In this document: positions 17,659 through 27,875 of the stretch, piece by piece
Layout: each line of letters begins with the position of its first letter
How positions within the stretch are numbered: position 1 is the first letter of the stretch
NCBI GenBank assembly: GCA_025354785.1
Contig: JANXME010000184.1
Coordinates: forward strand, 1 to 46,540
Source of the DNA: Actinomycetes bacterium
GTDB lineage: Bacteria > Actinomycetota > Actinomycetes > Nanopelagicales > Nanopelagicaceae
Direction: 5' to 3'
Length of the DNA: 46,540 bases
Notes under the pieces: model-generated
The model's input: the letters and a program-made list of their open reading frames with translations, nothing else
What the model was told of the DNA's origin: nothing
Database searches by the model: none
Translations under genes and position numbers: made by a program

Positions 17659-19829
17659 TGTCAGACACAACCAAAGAACAGGCGCGCTATGCATACCCAC
17701 GCTATAAGGTATTTATATTTGGCGTTGAAGTGACAGATGACACAATTGGTATAACCATGAATGAGCATGATGGCGGAGCTCCAAACACCTGTCAGATAAC
17801 ATTGCTCAATGAATTTGATAAATATATTATAACAACAGATGATATGGCCGCCATATCTAAAATACCTGGTGGAATACTTAATATTCCATGGATGAAGGGC
17901 GCTCAATCTAACGGCCAAGGACCAATTAATACAGCTGACAAAAATTCGACCACCCCCACCATTACGTCGCCGCGTAAGGCTGCAATTTTGCAGACCAAGA
18001 ATGTGGTAACTCAGAACGTATCTATAAGTGCTCGTAGTGGACCCACTGGTACGCCAATATCAGACACGAATTCGACAAACTATTATGGCACATCTATCAA
18101 GAGATATCCGATGGCAGATGGAGCCCCTATATTCAATTCGATGGATCCAGTGCGCGTCGCAATGCGTGACCCATTTGATCCAAGTAGGTGGTACTGGCAT
18201 TTTAGCGGTTTTGTCTCCGACATGGTTGATAACACCAACGAAAACAACGTAAAGACATTAACAATTGTTGTCGAGGATCCCACCAAATTATTTAGATACA
18301 CACGTGTGTTCTTAAATCCAGGCATCATTGATGCACAGGCAGCCATCACCCAAGAAGATCTACGTGCGCAAACATTTTTTGCGAATTTCTTACGCGGACT
18401 TACTTTACCGGAGATGTTTTTTACGCTATTCTTCGGCCCAGATAAAGCTGGGACTGAAAAAATTTTACAAAAGAATGTGTCGGCATCTGGTGAATCAAAT
18501 TTGTCAACTAAGTTGCGTGGCATCGGACACTTCGCGCTAGATTCGTCATCTTATTTTCTTTTTGGTCCAGACGCGGAAACTGTTAAAGAAGGTGATGATA
18601 ATGCCGAATCTGGTCTTATCGATATAAAGCCGCCAGTGAATCTTGGCAATGATCTACAGATCTGGCAATCATTGATTGACCATGAAGTACAGCCATCAGA
18701 TTTATATACGATGGCAACAGAGGCGGATCGAGCTAGCAGTAACAATACGATCTTAGATCGCGGTGACTACATAACATCTAATGGCGGCAAACTTGACATT
18801 GAGGGTGTTATTGACTGGATAGGCACACATCCGCAAGATTATCTAGTGGATGGCGGTCGACTGATGATGCTGATTCCCAATAGTCTTGGAGCAGACAATC
18901 GTAAAATTGTGGTTGAAGATATTATTCAATCATATGCCATGAATAGCGAATGGCACTCAGCTGGCGAAATTATGCAGGAAACTGTAGATAGAATCCAGTT
19001 TATAATGTATGCCACACCCAAAGGTGATGTTGTAATTGAGCCTCCATTGTATGATTTTAATCCAAATGATTTCGGAATTGCTCAGATGTCGGCGGATAAA
19101 TTGATTGACACATTGCCTAAATCGAAACCGGGCACGTCAAATGCTTCGACCGAATTAATAGCTGGCGAACGTATGTTTAGAGGTAATCCTCGTGGACCAT
19201 ATGGAACTAATTATGTAATACGAACGCGTGACACATATAATTGGGAATCAGCGTTCGTAGACGAAAAGGTGTATACCATGGCCATATGCCCACATTCAAT
19301 CGTGCAACAGTGGGAGAGCGTGGGCAATACATCAATTATTGGCGACTTGGCCGTCGTGAAGCTTCTAGATTTAATACCACTATACGGAGTACGTCCTGTA
19401 CCTATTGAGCCGCGAGGATTTCTTAATTCACGTGAGGGTGCGACATTGTTTGCCAGTATAACATTAAACAAACTTAATGCAGATTCACATACATGTAATA
19501 TATCGCATGTACCGAATATTGCGCTATGGATAAATCGTCCGTTGTACGTTGAGGGCAGAAATTTCATAGGCACAACCAAACAATTAACACAGACAATAAC
19601 TTGGGGTGCCAGCGGCGACATGTCGACCACTACTGATTTGTATGCGGTGCGCACCTGGAATGGTCAGGTCGCAAAAAATAATCCGACAGAACCTATATTT
19701 ACAACCATAGGTGGTCAAGGGTCTAAACCTCTAGACTATTCCATATTATGGAAGAAGGCTGTTGTACCTGCAAAAGATAAGGGTGATGTTGCACGTAATA
19801 GTGATTTGTTGACGCCATTTACATTTTAA
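17658..19829 (+). CDS. Putative tail hub/baseplate protein
   Basis: 723-aa ORF; N-term 'YPRYKVFIFGVEVTDDTIGITMNEHDGGAPNTCQITLLNE' is hub-like; position after the tape measure. Confidence 0.5.
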   Translation: MSDTTKEQARYAYPRYKVFIFGVEVTDDTIGITMNEHDGGAPNTCQITLLNEFDKYIITTDDMAAISKIPGGILNIPWMKGAQSNGQGPINTADKNSTTPTITSPRKAAILQTKNVVTQNVSISARSGPTGTPISDTNSTNYYGTSIKRYPMADGAPIFNSMDPVRVAMRDPFDPSRWYWHFSGFVSDMVDNTNENNVKTLTIVVEDPTKLFRYTRVFLNPGIIDAQAAITQEDLRAQTFFANFLRGLTLPEMFFTLFFGPDKAGTEKILQKNVSASGESNLSTKLRGIGHFALDSSSYFLFGPDAETVKEGDDNAESGLIDIKPPVNLGNDLQIWQSLIDHEVQPSDLYTMATEADRASSNNTILDRGDYITSNGGKLDIEGVIDWIGTHPQDYLVDGGRLMMLIPNSLGADNRKIVVEDIIQSYAMNSEWHSAGEIMQETVDRIQFIMYATPKGDVVIEPPLYDFNPNDFGIAQMSADKLIDTLPKSKPGTSNASTELIAGERMFRGNPRGPYGTNYVIRTRDTYNWESAFVDEKVYTMAICPHSIVQQWESVGNTSIIGDLAVVKLLDLIPLYGVRPVPIEPRGFLNSREGATLFASITLNKLNADSHTCNISHVPNIALWINRPLYVEGRNFIGTTKQLTQTITWGASGDMSTTTDLYAVRTWNGQVAKNNPTEPIFTTIGGQGSKPLDYSILWKKAVVPAKDKGDVARNSDLLTPFTF

Positions 19830-19837
19830 GAGTACAC

Positions 19838-21214
19838 ATGCCACACTATGGAAGACGAAATAACCCAACTGAACATAACATTGGCGATGTTATTGGTCAA
19901 AGACATGTTCTTGACCGAACAATTCGCGCGCAAGTACGTTCAGTAGACGCTGAAAACGGTGTCGTTATACTTATCTATGAAAATATGCCAGGCGGGGGTA
20001 AATATACAACCATTCAGCCGCTTTGGATGTCTTTCCCAGATACCAAGATAGGTAATCCTGCATGGGGTCGTTTCATACCTCAAGAAGGTGATCTGGTTCG
20101 TGTCTCGTTTGACTACGATGATCGTCCCGTTATTGTTGGTCATGATATTGCTGCCGAGTCGGCTAAAGTAGCTGACGGTCTTTCCGGTTGGCCTGCCATC
20201 AATGACCAATATAAAGTGTCAAAGGGGTCCAATGCTCCAAAATCCAAAGCGAAATTTGCCCAATTTATTCCACTTAAGCCGGGCGAGTATGATTTTATGT
20301 CTTCAGGTGGTGCATACATATATGGCAACAATCAAGGTCGCTTGTATATGGCTGGTGGCAATGTCTCCGTTACGTTAATTAAAAATGATTTAAGAATTGC
20401 TCAACGCGCACAACTGTTGTCACATTCCGCTGATCATTGTGAGTATCGGCTTGGGCAGGTACGTAGAACCGACGCATCTTCGCAACTTGATAAGACAATC
20501 TCAGCGGATTCAAACGGCGTGTATAAAGAGTTCTCAGTCGTTTTACGCAAGACCATTGATGCACAAACTAGCATGGATGTCTCAACATTTAAAATTGGAA
20601 ATGTTGTAGCGGAAGATGGTAGTGTTATTGGTCCAACGAATCCATATAGATTTTTATATCAATCATTCGGAAGTTCCGGTTCGGAAGTTTGTAAGATGGC
20701 AATTGACAATCTTGGCAATTGGGATGTTCTCGCATCAAGTGATGCAACAATCGGCGTCACTTTTGATTTTAGCAGCGGTGATTGGACTACCAAATTTAAG
20801 ACCGCAACTCATACCAATTCGTCTAAGACGTCAATTGATTCTCCAGATATAAATTTAGGCGCAGTTGATGCACCAGAAAAGTTAATCTTGGGTAATACGT
20901 ATGGTAATGCTGAAAAAGATTATGTGTCTGACATGGCCACTCAGAACCAAAATGCGGTAACATCAACAGGCAACATAGCTAGCGCATTGCAAACATTCGC
21001 AATATCGGTCAGTGCGGCTACCGCACCAGCTGTCTCTTTACCAACGTTGATAGCGGCTATGAAAGGCATAGGTGTAGCCGCAACAGCGCTCCAAGTTGCT
21101 GTTGCTGCCGAAATACCTAATGACTCTCAAATATCATCACAGATTAGTCAGGTGGCGTCCACTTTCACTGATGCATATGATACATATTTATCTAAGATAA
21201 GTAAGACGAAATAA
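19838..21214 (+). CDS. Baseplate spike protein (OB-fold, gpV/gp5-like)
   Basis: 'RAQVRSVDAENGVVILIYENMPGGGKYTTIQPLWMSFPDTKIGNPAWGRFIPQEGDLVRVSFDYDDRPVIVGH' is a spike OB-fold pattern. Confidence 0.6.
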   Translation: MPHYGRRNNPTEHNIGDVIGQRHVLDRTIRAQVRSVDAENGVVILIYENMPGGGKYTTIQPLWMSFPDTKIGNPAWGRFIPQEGDLVRVSFDYDDRPVIVGHDIAAESAKVADGLSGWPAINDQYKVSKGSNAPKSKAKFAQFIPLKPGEYDFMSSGGAYIYGNNQGRLYMAGGNVSVTLIKNDLRIAQRAQLLSHSADHCEYRLGQVRRTDASSQLDKTISADSNGVYKEFSVVLRKTIDAQTSMDVSTFKIGNVVAEDGSVIGPTNPYRFLYQSFGSSGSEVCKMAIDNLGNWDVLASSDATIGVTFDFSSGDWTTKFKTATHTNSSKTSIDSPDINLGAVDAPEKLILGNTYGNAEKDYVSDMATQNQNAVTSTGNIASALQTFAISVSAATAPAVSLPTLIAAMKGIGVAATALQVAVAAEIPNDSQISSQISQVASTFTDAYDTYLSKISKTK

Positions 21215-21224
21215 TGGAGATAGT

Positions 21225-21674
21225 ATGGCTTGTGGAATAGTTTGCGCTAAAGTGGTGTTCGCTCAGGTGCCCCCAGAAGCTTTGAAGGCAATTAAAGACG
21301 TGTGCGCAATTGCCAAACAATCATTGGCCACCCTCAAAATTGCCAAACAGGCCATGTCTATAAACATGGATGTTTCATTAATACCGCTCCAGGCCAAGAA
21401 GCAAATCTTGGAGGCGGTCATATCTACTGTCAGAGACAAGACACACGTAATTCCTGGAGAGCTCGTTTTACAATGCCCTCAGGTAGGTGCGATCAACACC
21501 CTACTCGAATCCTCTCTTATTGGAGCAATTGAGGGGGTGTCAAATATGATATTTGATATAGATCGTCTCGAATCCCTCAAGTTGGCGGTATCTGCTGACA
21601 TAGAGCAGATAGATGTGGCGGTGGATTTTTTTACTGAGATAGTAGATTGTATTGAGGAAGTCTTAAATAGTTAG
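21225..21674 (+). CDS. Hypothetical baseplate-region protein
   Basis: 149-aa ORF with GGAGATAG-type SD; synteny. Confidence 0.5.
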   Translation: MACGIVCAKVVFAQVPPEALKAIKDVCAIAKQSLATLKIAKQAMSINMDVSLIPLQAKKQILEAVISTVRDKTHVIPGELVLQCPQVGAINTLLESSLIGAIEGVSNMIFDIDRLESLKLAVSADIEQIDVAVDFFTEIVDCIEEVLNS

Positions 21675-21735
21675 TAGATATATCTTCAATTGCAATCTAA
21701 GATAACTATTAAGTTACCCTAAGTTGGAGTGAATA

Positions 21736-22155
21736 GTGGCCCAAACATTTAAGATAGTTGACGGCGATTGGGTTGCAAATCCGGCCACGGGTAGGCCGGG
21801 ACTTATTTCTGGCTCCGCCAAGCTTAAACAAGATATAAGTGAGTTTTTTACAATACAAGTTTTACCAAATGGATTCGGGTCAGGTCTTGAACAATTAGTT
21901 GGGGTAGTTGAAGTTAGTCCAGACATATTTACATCAATTACCGACAAGCAGATTAGAGAGGGGTTGAGCGTATTTGTCGGCCTAATACGATCTAATTCAA
22001 CCATACCGAGGACTGCTGGTGAACGCATAGTCGGAATGTCAAATCTATTGGTATCTGCGGACCCGACCAATCCAACCACTTTCATATTTAGTGTAAATAT
22101 AATTACTGAGAATGGCTTGTCCACTCAACATGTAAATTCAATTTCAGTGTCCTAA
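21736..22155 (+). CDS. Putative baseplate wedge protein (gp25-like)
   Basis: 139 aa, GTG start; 'LKQDISEFFTIQVLPNGFGSGLEQLVG'; immediately upstream of the baseplate-J-like gene. Confidence 0.5.
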   Translation: MAQTFKIVDGDWVANPATGRPGLISGSAKLKQDISEFFTIQVLPNGFGSGLEQLVGVVEVSPDIFTSITDKQIREGLSVFVGLIRSNSTIPRTAGERIVGMSNLLVSADPTNPTTFIFSVNIITENGLSTQHVNSISVS

Positions 22156-22163
22156 GGCGAATT

Positions 22164-23576
22164 ATGACCATCTCACGTAAAACAGCTGACGAATACGCTC
22201 AAGAGATCAAAGATGCTATTAATTCGCGTAATGGCAGCTATGATACAGAGATAGGGCCAATTCCTGATTTAGCGATTGTGCCAATGTCTAGCGTATTTGA
22301 GTTGCAGAATGAACGTATTAGATCAGTTCAACAGCTACTATCTTTAATTAATGATGGTTCATTTTCCGACGCTGACTTAGATGATTTTATATTTAACGAA
22401 CAATTGATTCGCTTGCCGGGGGCGAAAGCGCAGGTCACTTTAACTTTTTCAAGAGCCACAGTGCCGACATCGAATATAACAATTAAAGCCAACTATCCAG
22501 TTGGCACACTGCCAGATGAAGATACTGGTCAAGCATTTACGTTTTTGACTTTAACTAACACCACGCTTGTCGCAGCCAATGCACCTGCATATTTTAACAA
22601 CACCAGTCAACGTTATGAGTTAAATGTCGCTGCCGAGGGTCTTGTCGGATCTCAATCTAGCAATGTGGGTCAGAATCGTATTACACGTCCTTTGCGCCCA
22701 TTGGTTGGATTTGATAGTGTCACCAATCAGACGGTTGCCACCGGAGGTCGTGATCTTGAGACGAATGCTGAAGCCATAGATAGGTATTTCTTATCCTTAA
22801 TGGGTACATCGCCAGATGTAGTTAATGGAATAAATAAAATTGTTCGCGACATCTTTACATCTGTCGTTGATTCTAATGTTGTTTTCGGAAACAATCCTCT
22901 TAACGTGAGATCTGCTGACGATGGCGGGGCCGTTGATGTGTATATCATAGGCAACACACCCTCTGCAGCCATAGACACAATTGTGTTTCCAGGTGTTGAT
23001 CAAGTTATACCGCTTTTACATCAGCCAGTAAATAGCATTATTTCAGCTGGCTCGTTTATACAGGGCGTTGACTACGTCCTAGTTAAAGATATTAGTGGTA
23101 ATAAAGGTAGTATACGCGCTGCAGATGGTATTAAATGGTTGCCGGGTGCAGCCGCACCAGTTGTTGGTGCGGTCGTCATTGTCACATATACCTATAATGT
23201 ATTGGTACAGGTTTTGCAAGACGGATTCACAACTGATGATAAAAATGCTCCAGGTCGAGACATTTTATTTAAAGTAGCAGATCAAATTGATATTACGTTG
23301 GCTGCGAATATTAAGATTCGTCCTGGATTTGATGTACAGACGGTAGTTAATGCGTGTAGTAATGCCATTTTGAGCTTGATCAATAGCGATCTATTAGGCG
23401 CATCTGTTGAAGCGTCTGACATTCAAGCAGTTGTGAGAAGTTTTAGTAGTGTAGATAATTTCGTCATAACCAATTTGGCCAAGGTCGGTTTCACTGGGTT
23501 GGTTGATATTCCCATTGGACCCAATGAATATCCAAGAATAGCTACACCTGATCTGATTCTAACCCCGGTGTCATAA
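22164..23576 (+). CDS. Baseplate J-like protein
   Basis: 'AEGLVGSQSSNVGQNRITRPLRPLVGFDSVTNQTVATGGRDLETNAEAIDRYFLSL' is a baseplate J pattern. Confidence 0.75.
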   Translation: MTISRKTADEYAQEIKDAINSRNGSYDTEIGPIPDLAIVPMSSVFELQNERIRSVQQLLSLINDGSFSDADLDDFIFNEQLIRLPGAKAQVTLTFSRATVPTSNITIKANYPVGTLPDEDTGQAFTFLTLTNTTLVAANAPAYFNNTSQRYELNVAAEGLVGSQSSNVGQNRITRPLRPLVGFDSVTNQTVATGGRDLETNAEAIDRYFLSLMGTSPDVVNGINKIVRDIFTSVVDSNVVFGNNPLNVRSADDGGAVDVYIIGNTPSAAIDTIVFPGVDQVIPLLHQPVNSIISAGSFIQGVDYVLVKDISGNKGSIRAADGIKWLPGAAAPVVGAVVIVTYTYNVLVQVLQDGFTTDDKNAPGRDILFKVADQIDITLAANIKIRPGFDVQTVVNACSNAILSLINSDLLGASVEASDIQAVVRSFSSVDNFVITNLAKVGFTGLVDIPIGPNEYPRIATPDLILTPVS

Positions 23577-26500
23577 TGGCTTCCTCTAGTGTACGCATAA
23601 ATGGTTCTGCAACACCAATTGAGAATATTGTAATTGGTGCAACAGCTACACTTACCAATTTTAATGACACAGGTGCCACCACTTGGGCCTGGGTTATACT
23701 TTCCAAGCCTAACGGCTCTACTGCAACGATAGCTGCACCAACCGCATCAACAACCACGTTCACAGCCGATCTAGAAGGTACATATCTAATCCAATTGACA
23801 GTAAATGGATCATTAGTTAGCACTGCTGTTGCACGTGTATTAGCTTTGCACACTGGTATTAAAATATTAGGTCATAATGAAATTGATGAAGGTGATTCGG
23901 CCGGATTGAATGGATGGGCGCGACCGTCGCGCGATTCTGCGTTATTATTGGATAAGCGGCTTGGACTTGCAACTCGTAAAACTGTTAAATTTACAGGCGC
24001 AAATACTACAGGGCCACTACTATTAAAGATTACCGGGTCTGCAACATTAGGTAATGGTGACGCAGTGCCAACTGTAGATCTAGCTGCTAGTTTAGCTGGC
24101 TATGGTGCATTAGTCTTCTTTGACAAGACTGTTGGTATAAATGCCAATGATGTTGTTTCAGTCGTTGTGTCAGGATTCACTGATTTATTTACAAATCCTG
24201 ACACACTTATATTAGAAGATAAGGTATATACGAGCTCCACACCTGGAGCTCTAACAAAAACGCAAGCATCCGACAACGCCGTGATTGTCGGATACTGTGC
24301 TATTGTGTCTGGCGGAAATGTTCGGTTGTGGTTCGGCGCTGGCCAAAAGGCAGGGGCTCAGGCTCTCACATTGTCAGCGTTTGGTTCTGCACCAGATGCC
24401 AAGGGTGCCACATTAACCGGATATGCACTTCAGTTGCAACCGACCGATGGAACGCACCCTGGTCTGGTATCACTTGCAGATCAAGTGATGGGTGGTGGCA
24501 ATAAGACATTTGGTGGCGAGGTCATCTCCACATACGCAGGCGTTGGTGGTGCAGCCACAGGACACGCGAATTTCAGCGTACCCAACAACCCCGCCAACTC
24601 TTCGCCCGCACTGGCAAACTTCAACTCTGCACTTGAACTCGGTGGTAGGTATTACTCATCAGTATCTGACGGCAGCGCCTGCATTTATTTGGGCGCACTC
24701 TGCAACAAGACTGCCGGGCCGATCCTGACTGTGCTGAACAGTTATGGCGGGATCGGCGGGACGGAACACTCGGTTTGCGATGTGAATTGGAACGGCGATA
24801 CAAAGATCGGCGGCTCACTCTACGTCGGGCAGTTGGGCGGTAGTTCAGGGCGCGTGATTTCCCCTGATTACCTCTACCTTGATGCGCTGAATACGCAGAT
24901 CGTTGCTAATCACGGCTCGAACACCAACAATATTATTGAGTGGTATTCCGGGGTCGGGTTCACGCTCAAAGCAACGCTGTCTAACGCGGGCACGTTCGCC
25001 ACGGCCATCGCCAGCGGTAGCGACGCGTTCAAGATGCTCGACGGGGCGCGGGTCAATTTCTCGACGGCCGATGCGAGTGCCTATCTGTACCGCTCAGCGG
25101 CGAACACGATCTCCACGCCCGGCGCGCTTACTGCCGACTCCGTCACTCTGGCCGCCGTGTCTGCAATCAATCTCGGCGCGACAAGTAGGATTATTTGGGG
25201 AGGCGGTAACTACATTTCGAACAACGCCGGGTCTGGCTGCCTAGCCAATACGTCGGGCTACGAATCGAGCATCGCCAGCGGTAGCAACGCGCTCAAGATG
25301 CTCGACGGTGCCCGGGTCAACTTCTCGACGGCCGATTCTGCCTGCTACATGTGGCGTGGTGCGGCTAACGAAATTCACTCTGCCGCGTTCCTCGTAGCCG
25401 ATGGGGCGAGTTCTGGTTTCTGGGATAAGGCTGGTAACGGTTATTACGTAGACGCGGGAGGAACCAAGCGCCTTCACTACACCGGCACTCAGATCGCCGT
25501 TAACGGATCTTTCGTTATCGAAAACGGTGGCATGGACGTTGCGAACGCGCAAGACATTCGAATGCGGGACGGCGGAAAGCTGAACCTTTCAACGGCGGAC
25601 GCGAATGCGTACTTTTACCGTTCTGCAGCAAACACGATCTCCACGCCCGGTTCCATGGTCGTTACCGGAACGATGGGAATCGGGCACACCCTGACGTTAA
25701 CGGGCGGTGCACTGTCGCCGGTTTCACTGTCCGCGAACATTGACAGCAACTTCTTTTATTGCTCTACGTCGCTTCGCTCTAGCGTAAACATCTATGCCGA
25801 CGGCAAGATCTACGGTGGGGTTGCATCCGGTTCAAACCAGTTCGAACTTAACTCCGGGGCTCGCCTCCACTTCGCGCCGGGAGAAAACGCCTATCTGTAT
25901 CGTTCTGCTGTCGACACTATTACCACTCTCGGAGATTTTCGCGCAGCCAATTTAACCCTAACTGGTGGTGCTGTGGTCACTCCGACAGGAGCGTCCACGC
26001 TGGCTGGTGTTGCCTTGACAGCCACTAGCGGCGCAGGTGGTGCTGGTTCTGGAGTCACAGCTGGCGGCGTTGGTGGAGCGGTCAGCATTACGGCTGGCGC
26101 TGGCGGAGTTCAGGGGACTGGCGTCGGTGGGGCAGGTGGTGCGATTGCCATCACATCTGGTGCTGCCGGTGCTGCAGGCGGGGCAGCGGGCGGAGCCATG
26201 ACTCTGCTCTCTGGAACAGGTGGGTCTTCCGATGCATCTCATGGTTCCAGCGCGGGCGGGCTCTTTACGATTGCTGGCGGAACAGGAGGTTCTGCAGCCG
26301 CAGGAGGTAACGGCAACGGTGGCGGCCCCGTCCTCGTAAGCGGTGGCACCGGAGGTTCCAATGATGCAGCCAATCACGGTGGCGGAACTGGTGGAGATCT
26401 TACTCTCAAATCTGGCAATGGAGGGCCGTTGAACGGAGGTGCTACAGGAAGCTCTGCTGGCGCTGTTTCTCTCGATGCCGGAGTGCTGACTGGTTCAGCA

Positions 26501-26869
26501 GCACGCGCCACCATTACTATCGGCGGGACCAATGCTGGGAATATAAAGCTTGGTGTGGTCGGACAGGTGTTCAGCATCTCCGCAATCCCGTCACTACCAG
26601 ACTATACGGATGACAGCGCGAATACTGGTAGCCGTACTGTCAATAAGACCCAAGGCGTTAGCGCCTTTGCCACCGCCACTCAGACTATTACGATCACCAA
26701 TTCGCTCTGCACCACCAATTCCATTGTCTATGGAGTTCTGCTTACTAATGACGGCACTACTGGAGCCCTTAAGTGCATCATTCCCGCGAGTGGCAGCTTC
26801 GAAATCCGCCTGACTTCCAATGCCAGTGGCACAGTGAAGGTAGCGTGGTTTATTATGAACCACAACTAA
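23576..26869 (+). CDS. Tail fibre with Ig/PKD-like N-terminus, internal repeats and Gly-rich C-terminal region
   Basis: 1097 aa; repeated 'FKMLDGARVNFSTADASAYLYRSAANTISTPG'; GGTGGS-type C-terminal section. Confidence 0.7.
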   Translation: MASSSVRINGSATPIENIVIGATATLTNFNDTGATTWAWVILSKPNGSTATIAAPTASTTTFTADLEGTYLIQLTVNGSLVSTAVARVLALHTGIKILGHNEIDEGDSAGLNGWARPSRDSALLLDKRLGLATRKTVKFTGANTTGPLLLKITGSATLGNGDAVPTVDLAASLAGYGALVFFDKTVGINANDVVSVVVSGFTDLFTNPDTLILEDKVYTSSTPGALTKTQASDNAVIVGYCAIVSGGNVRLWFGAGQKAGAQALTLSAFGSAPDAKGATLTGYALQLQPTDGTHPGLVSLADQVMGGGNKTFGGEVISTYAGVGGAATGHANFSVPNNPANSSPALANFNSALELGGRYYSSVSDGSACIYLGALCNKTAGPILTVLNSYGGIGGTEHSVCDVNWNGDTKIGGSLYVGQLGGSSGRVISPDYLYLDALNTQIVANHGSNTNNIIEWYSGVGFTLKATLSNAGTFATAIASGSDAFKMLDGARVNFSTADASAYLYRSAANTISTPGALTADSVTLAAVSAINLGATSRIIWGGGNYISNNAGSGCLANTSGYESSIASGSNALKMLDGARVNFSTADSACYMWRGAANEIHSAAFLVADGASSGFWDKAGNGYYVDAGGTKRLHYTGTQIAVNGSFVIENGGMDVANAQDIRMRDGGKLNLSTADANAYFYRSAANTISTPGSMVVTGTMGIGHTLTLTGGALSPVSLSANIDSNFFYCSTSLRSSVNIYADGKIYGGVASGSNQFELNSGARLHFAPGENAYLYRSAVDTITTLGDFRAANLTLTGGAVVTPTGASTLAGVALTATSGAGGAGSGVTAGGVGGAVSITAGAGGVQGTGVGGAGGAIAITSGAAGAAGGAAGGAMTLLSGTGGSSDASHGSSAGGLFTIAGGTGGSAAAGGNGNGGGPVLVSGGTGGSNDAANHGGGTGGDLTLKSGNGGPLNGGATGSSAGAVSLDAGVLTGSAARATITIGGTNAGNIKLGVVGQVFSISAIPSLPDYTDDSANTGSRTVNKTQGVSAFATATQTITITNSLCTTNSIVYGVLLTNDGTTGALKCIIPASGSFEIRLTSNASGTVKVAWFIMNHN
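25006..25937 (+). repeat. Four diverged repeats within the tail fibre gene
   Basis: Approximate starts 25006, 25271, 25557, 25832: SGS(D/N)xxKMLDGARVNFSTADxxxYxxRxAANxIxxxG. Confidence 0.7.
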
Positions 26870-26918
26870 ACAGTGGCGGACAAGATCATTTACATAACAA
26901 GCAGAGAGTTGACATAAT

Positions 26919-27872
26919 ATGACAGGATTTGGCGGATTTTCATACGGAGGTGGTCCATACGGTGGCATTCACATACCCGCGCCACCACCTGCACCTACAT
27001 CTCTGCTTGTTCAGCCGTCAACAACTTTCATAGGGAATCCGATATTGGTAGCTAGTACCTCTGGAACTATTACAGACACGTCCAGAGATGATTCTTTTAT
27101 CAGCGGATTCGATTCTTTAAAATGGTCTGAGACTATTGTTGGCACAGTTGACACAAGTGGGGCCAATGGCCTTACCATAGAATTGCATAAGAATGGGGCT
27201 AGTTCGCTTACGCTTACCAGCATAGATGCATATTTGAGTGGCGACATAAGTTTAGACTACGATTTATTGTCAGACTACATGTCTGACCAGCCTGTGGACG
27301 AAATTGTGTACGTTGGTCTACAGATGGCTTTCGTTGGCGGCAACACTTTTACAATTAAGCGCAAAATACATCCAGGATTTAATGGCCAATCGATACAAGC
27401 CGAATTTTTATCTGATGGAAATTTTGCCGGTGGCGCCAATGTTTTAACAACACAGTCGTCGGGGTCATTCAGATTAATTAAGCACAATAATGTTATTGCT
27501 GCCATACATGACGGCGAGTTAGTATTCTCCACGACTATTAATGCGACTAACAATTTCAGTGTTAAACTATTTAGCACGACCAATGGTCAAAATGGGTATT
27601 TAAAAGCAAGATATAAAGCCTATAGATCAACTACTGGTATATTATTTGGCACATCCCCTTTGGTCGATAGAACATTATCATCTACATCACGCATACTGGG
27701 TAATATTCCATATAGTTCAAGTATTGGTTTAGTAGATGTACAATCATTTAATCACAATGGCATAACAGGCGAACTTGTAGACGGATTCGAGTATCCATTA
27801 ATACTTGGACAGGCATTATCTAATAATGCCGGTGTAAATGGTCACGTTCAAAATGATGTCAGCATAAGGTAA
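26919..27872 (+). CDS. Virion/fibre protein with putative concanavalin-like lectin domain
   Basis: 'DDSFISGFDSLKWSETIVGTVDTSGANGLTIELHKN' resembles DxFxGxxLDxxKW of ConA-like domains. Confidence 0.45.
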   Translation: MTGFGGFSYGGGPYGGIHIPAPPPAPTSLLVQPSTTFIGNPILVASTSGTITDTSRDDSFISGFDSLKWSETIVGTVDTSGANGLTIELHKNGASSLTLTSIDAYLSGDISLDYDLLSDYMSDQPVDEIVYVGLQMAFVGGNTFTIKRKIHPGFNGQSIQAEFLSDGNFAGGANVLTTQSSGSFRLIKHNNVIAAIHDGELVFSTTINATNNFSVKLFSTTNGQNGYLKARYKAYRSTTGILFGTSPLVDRTLSSTSRILGNIPYSSSIGLVDVQSFNHNGITGELVDGFEYPLILGQALSNNAGVNGHVQNDVSIR

Positions 27873-27875
27873 AAT

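Noticed and set aside
25958-26377. 139-aa minus-strand ORF rich in Ser/Cys/Arg
   Set aside because: Antisense to the Gly-rich fibre region; composition is a by-product of GC-rich codons.
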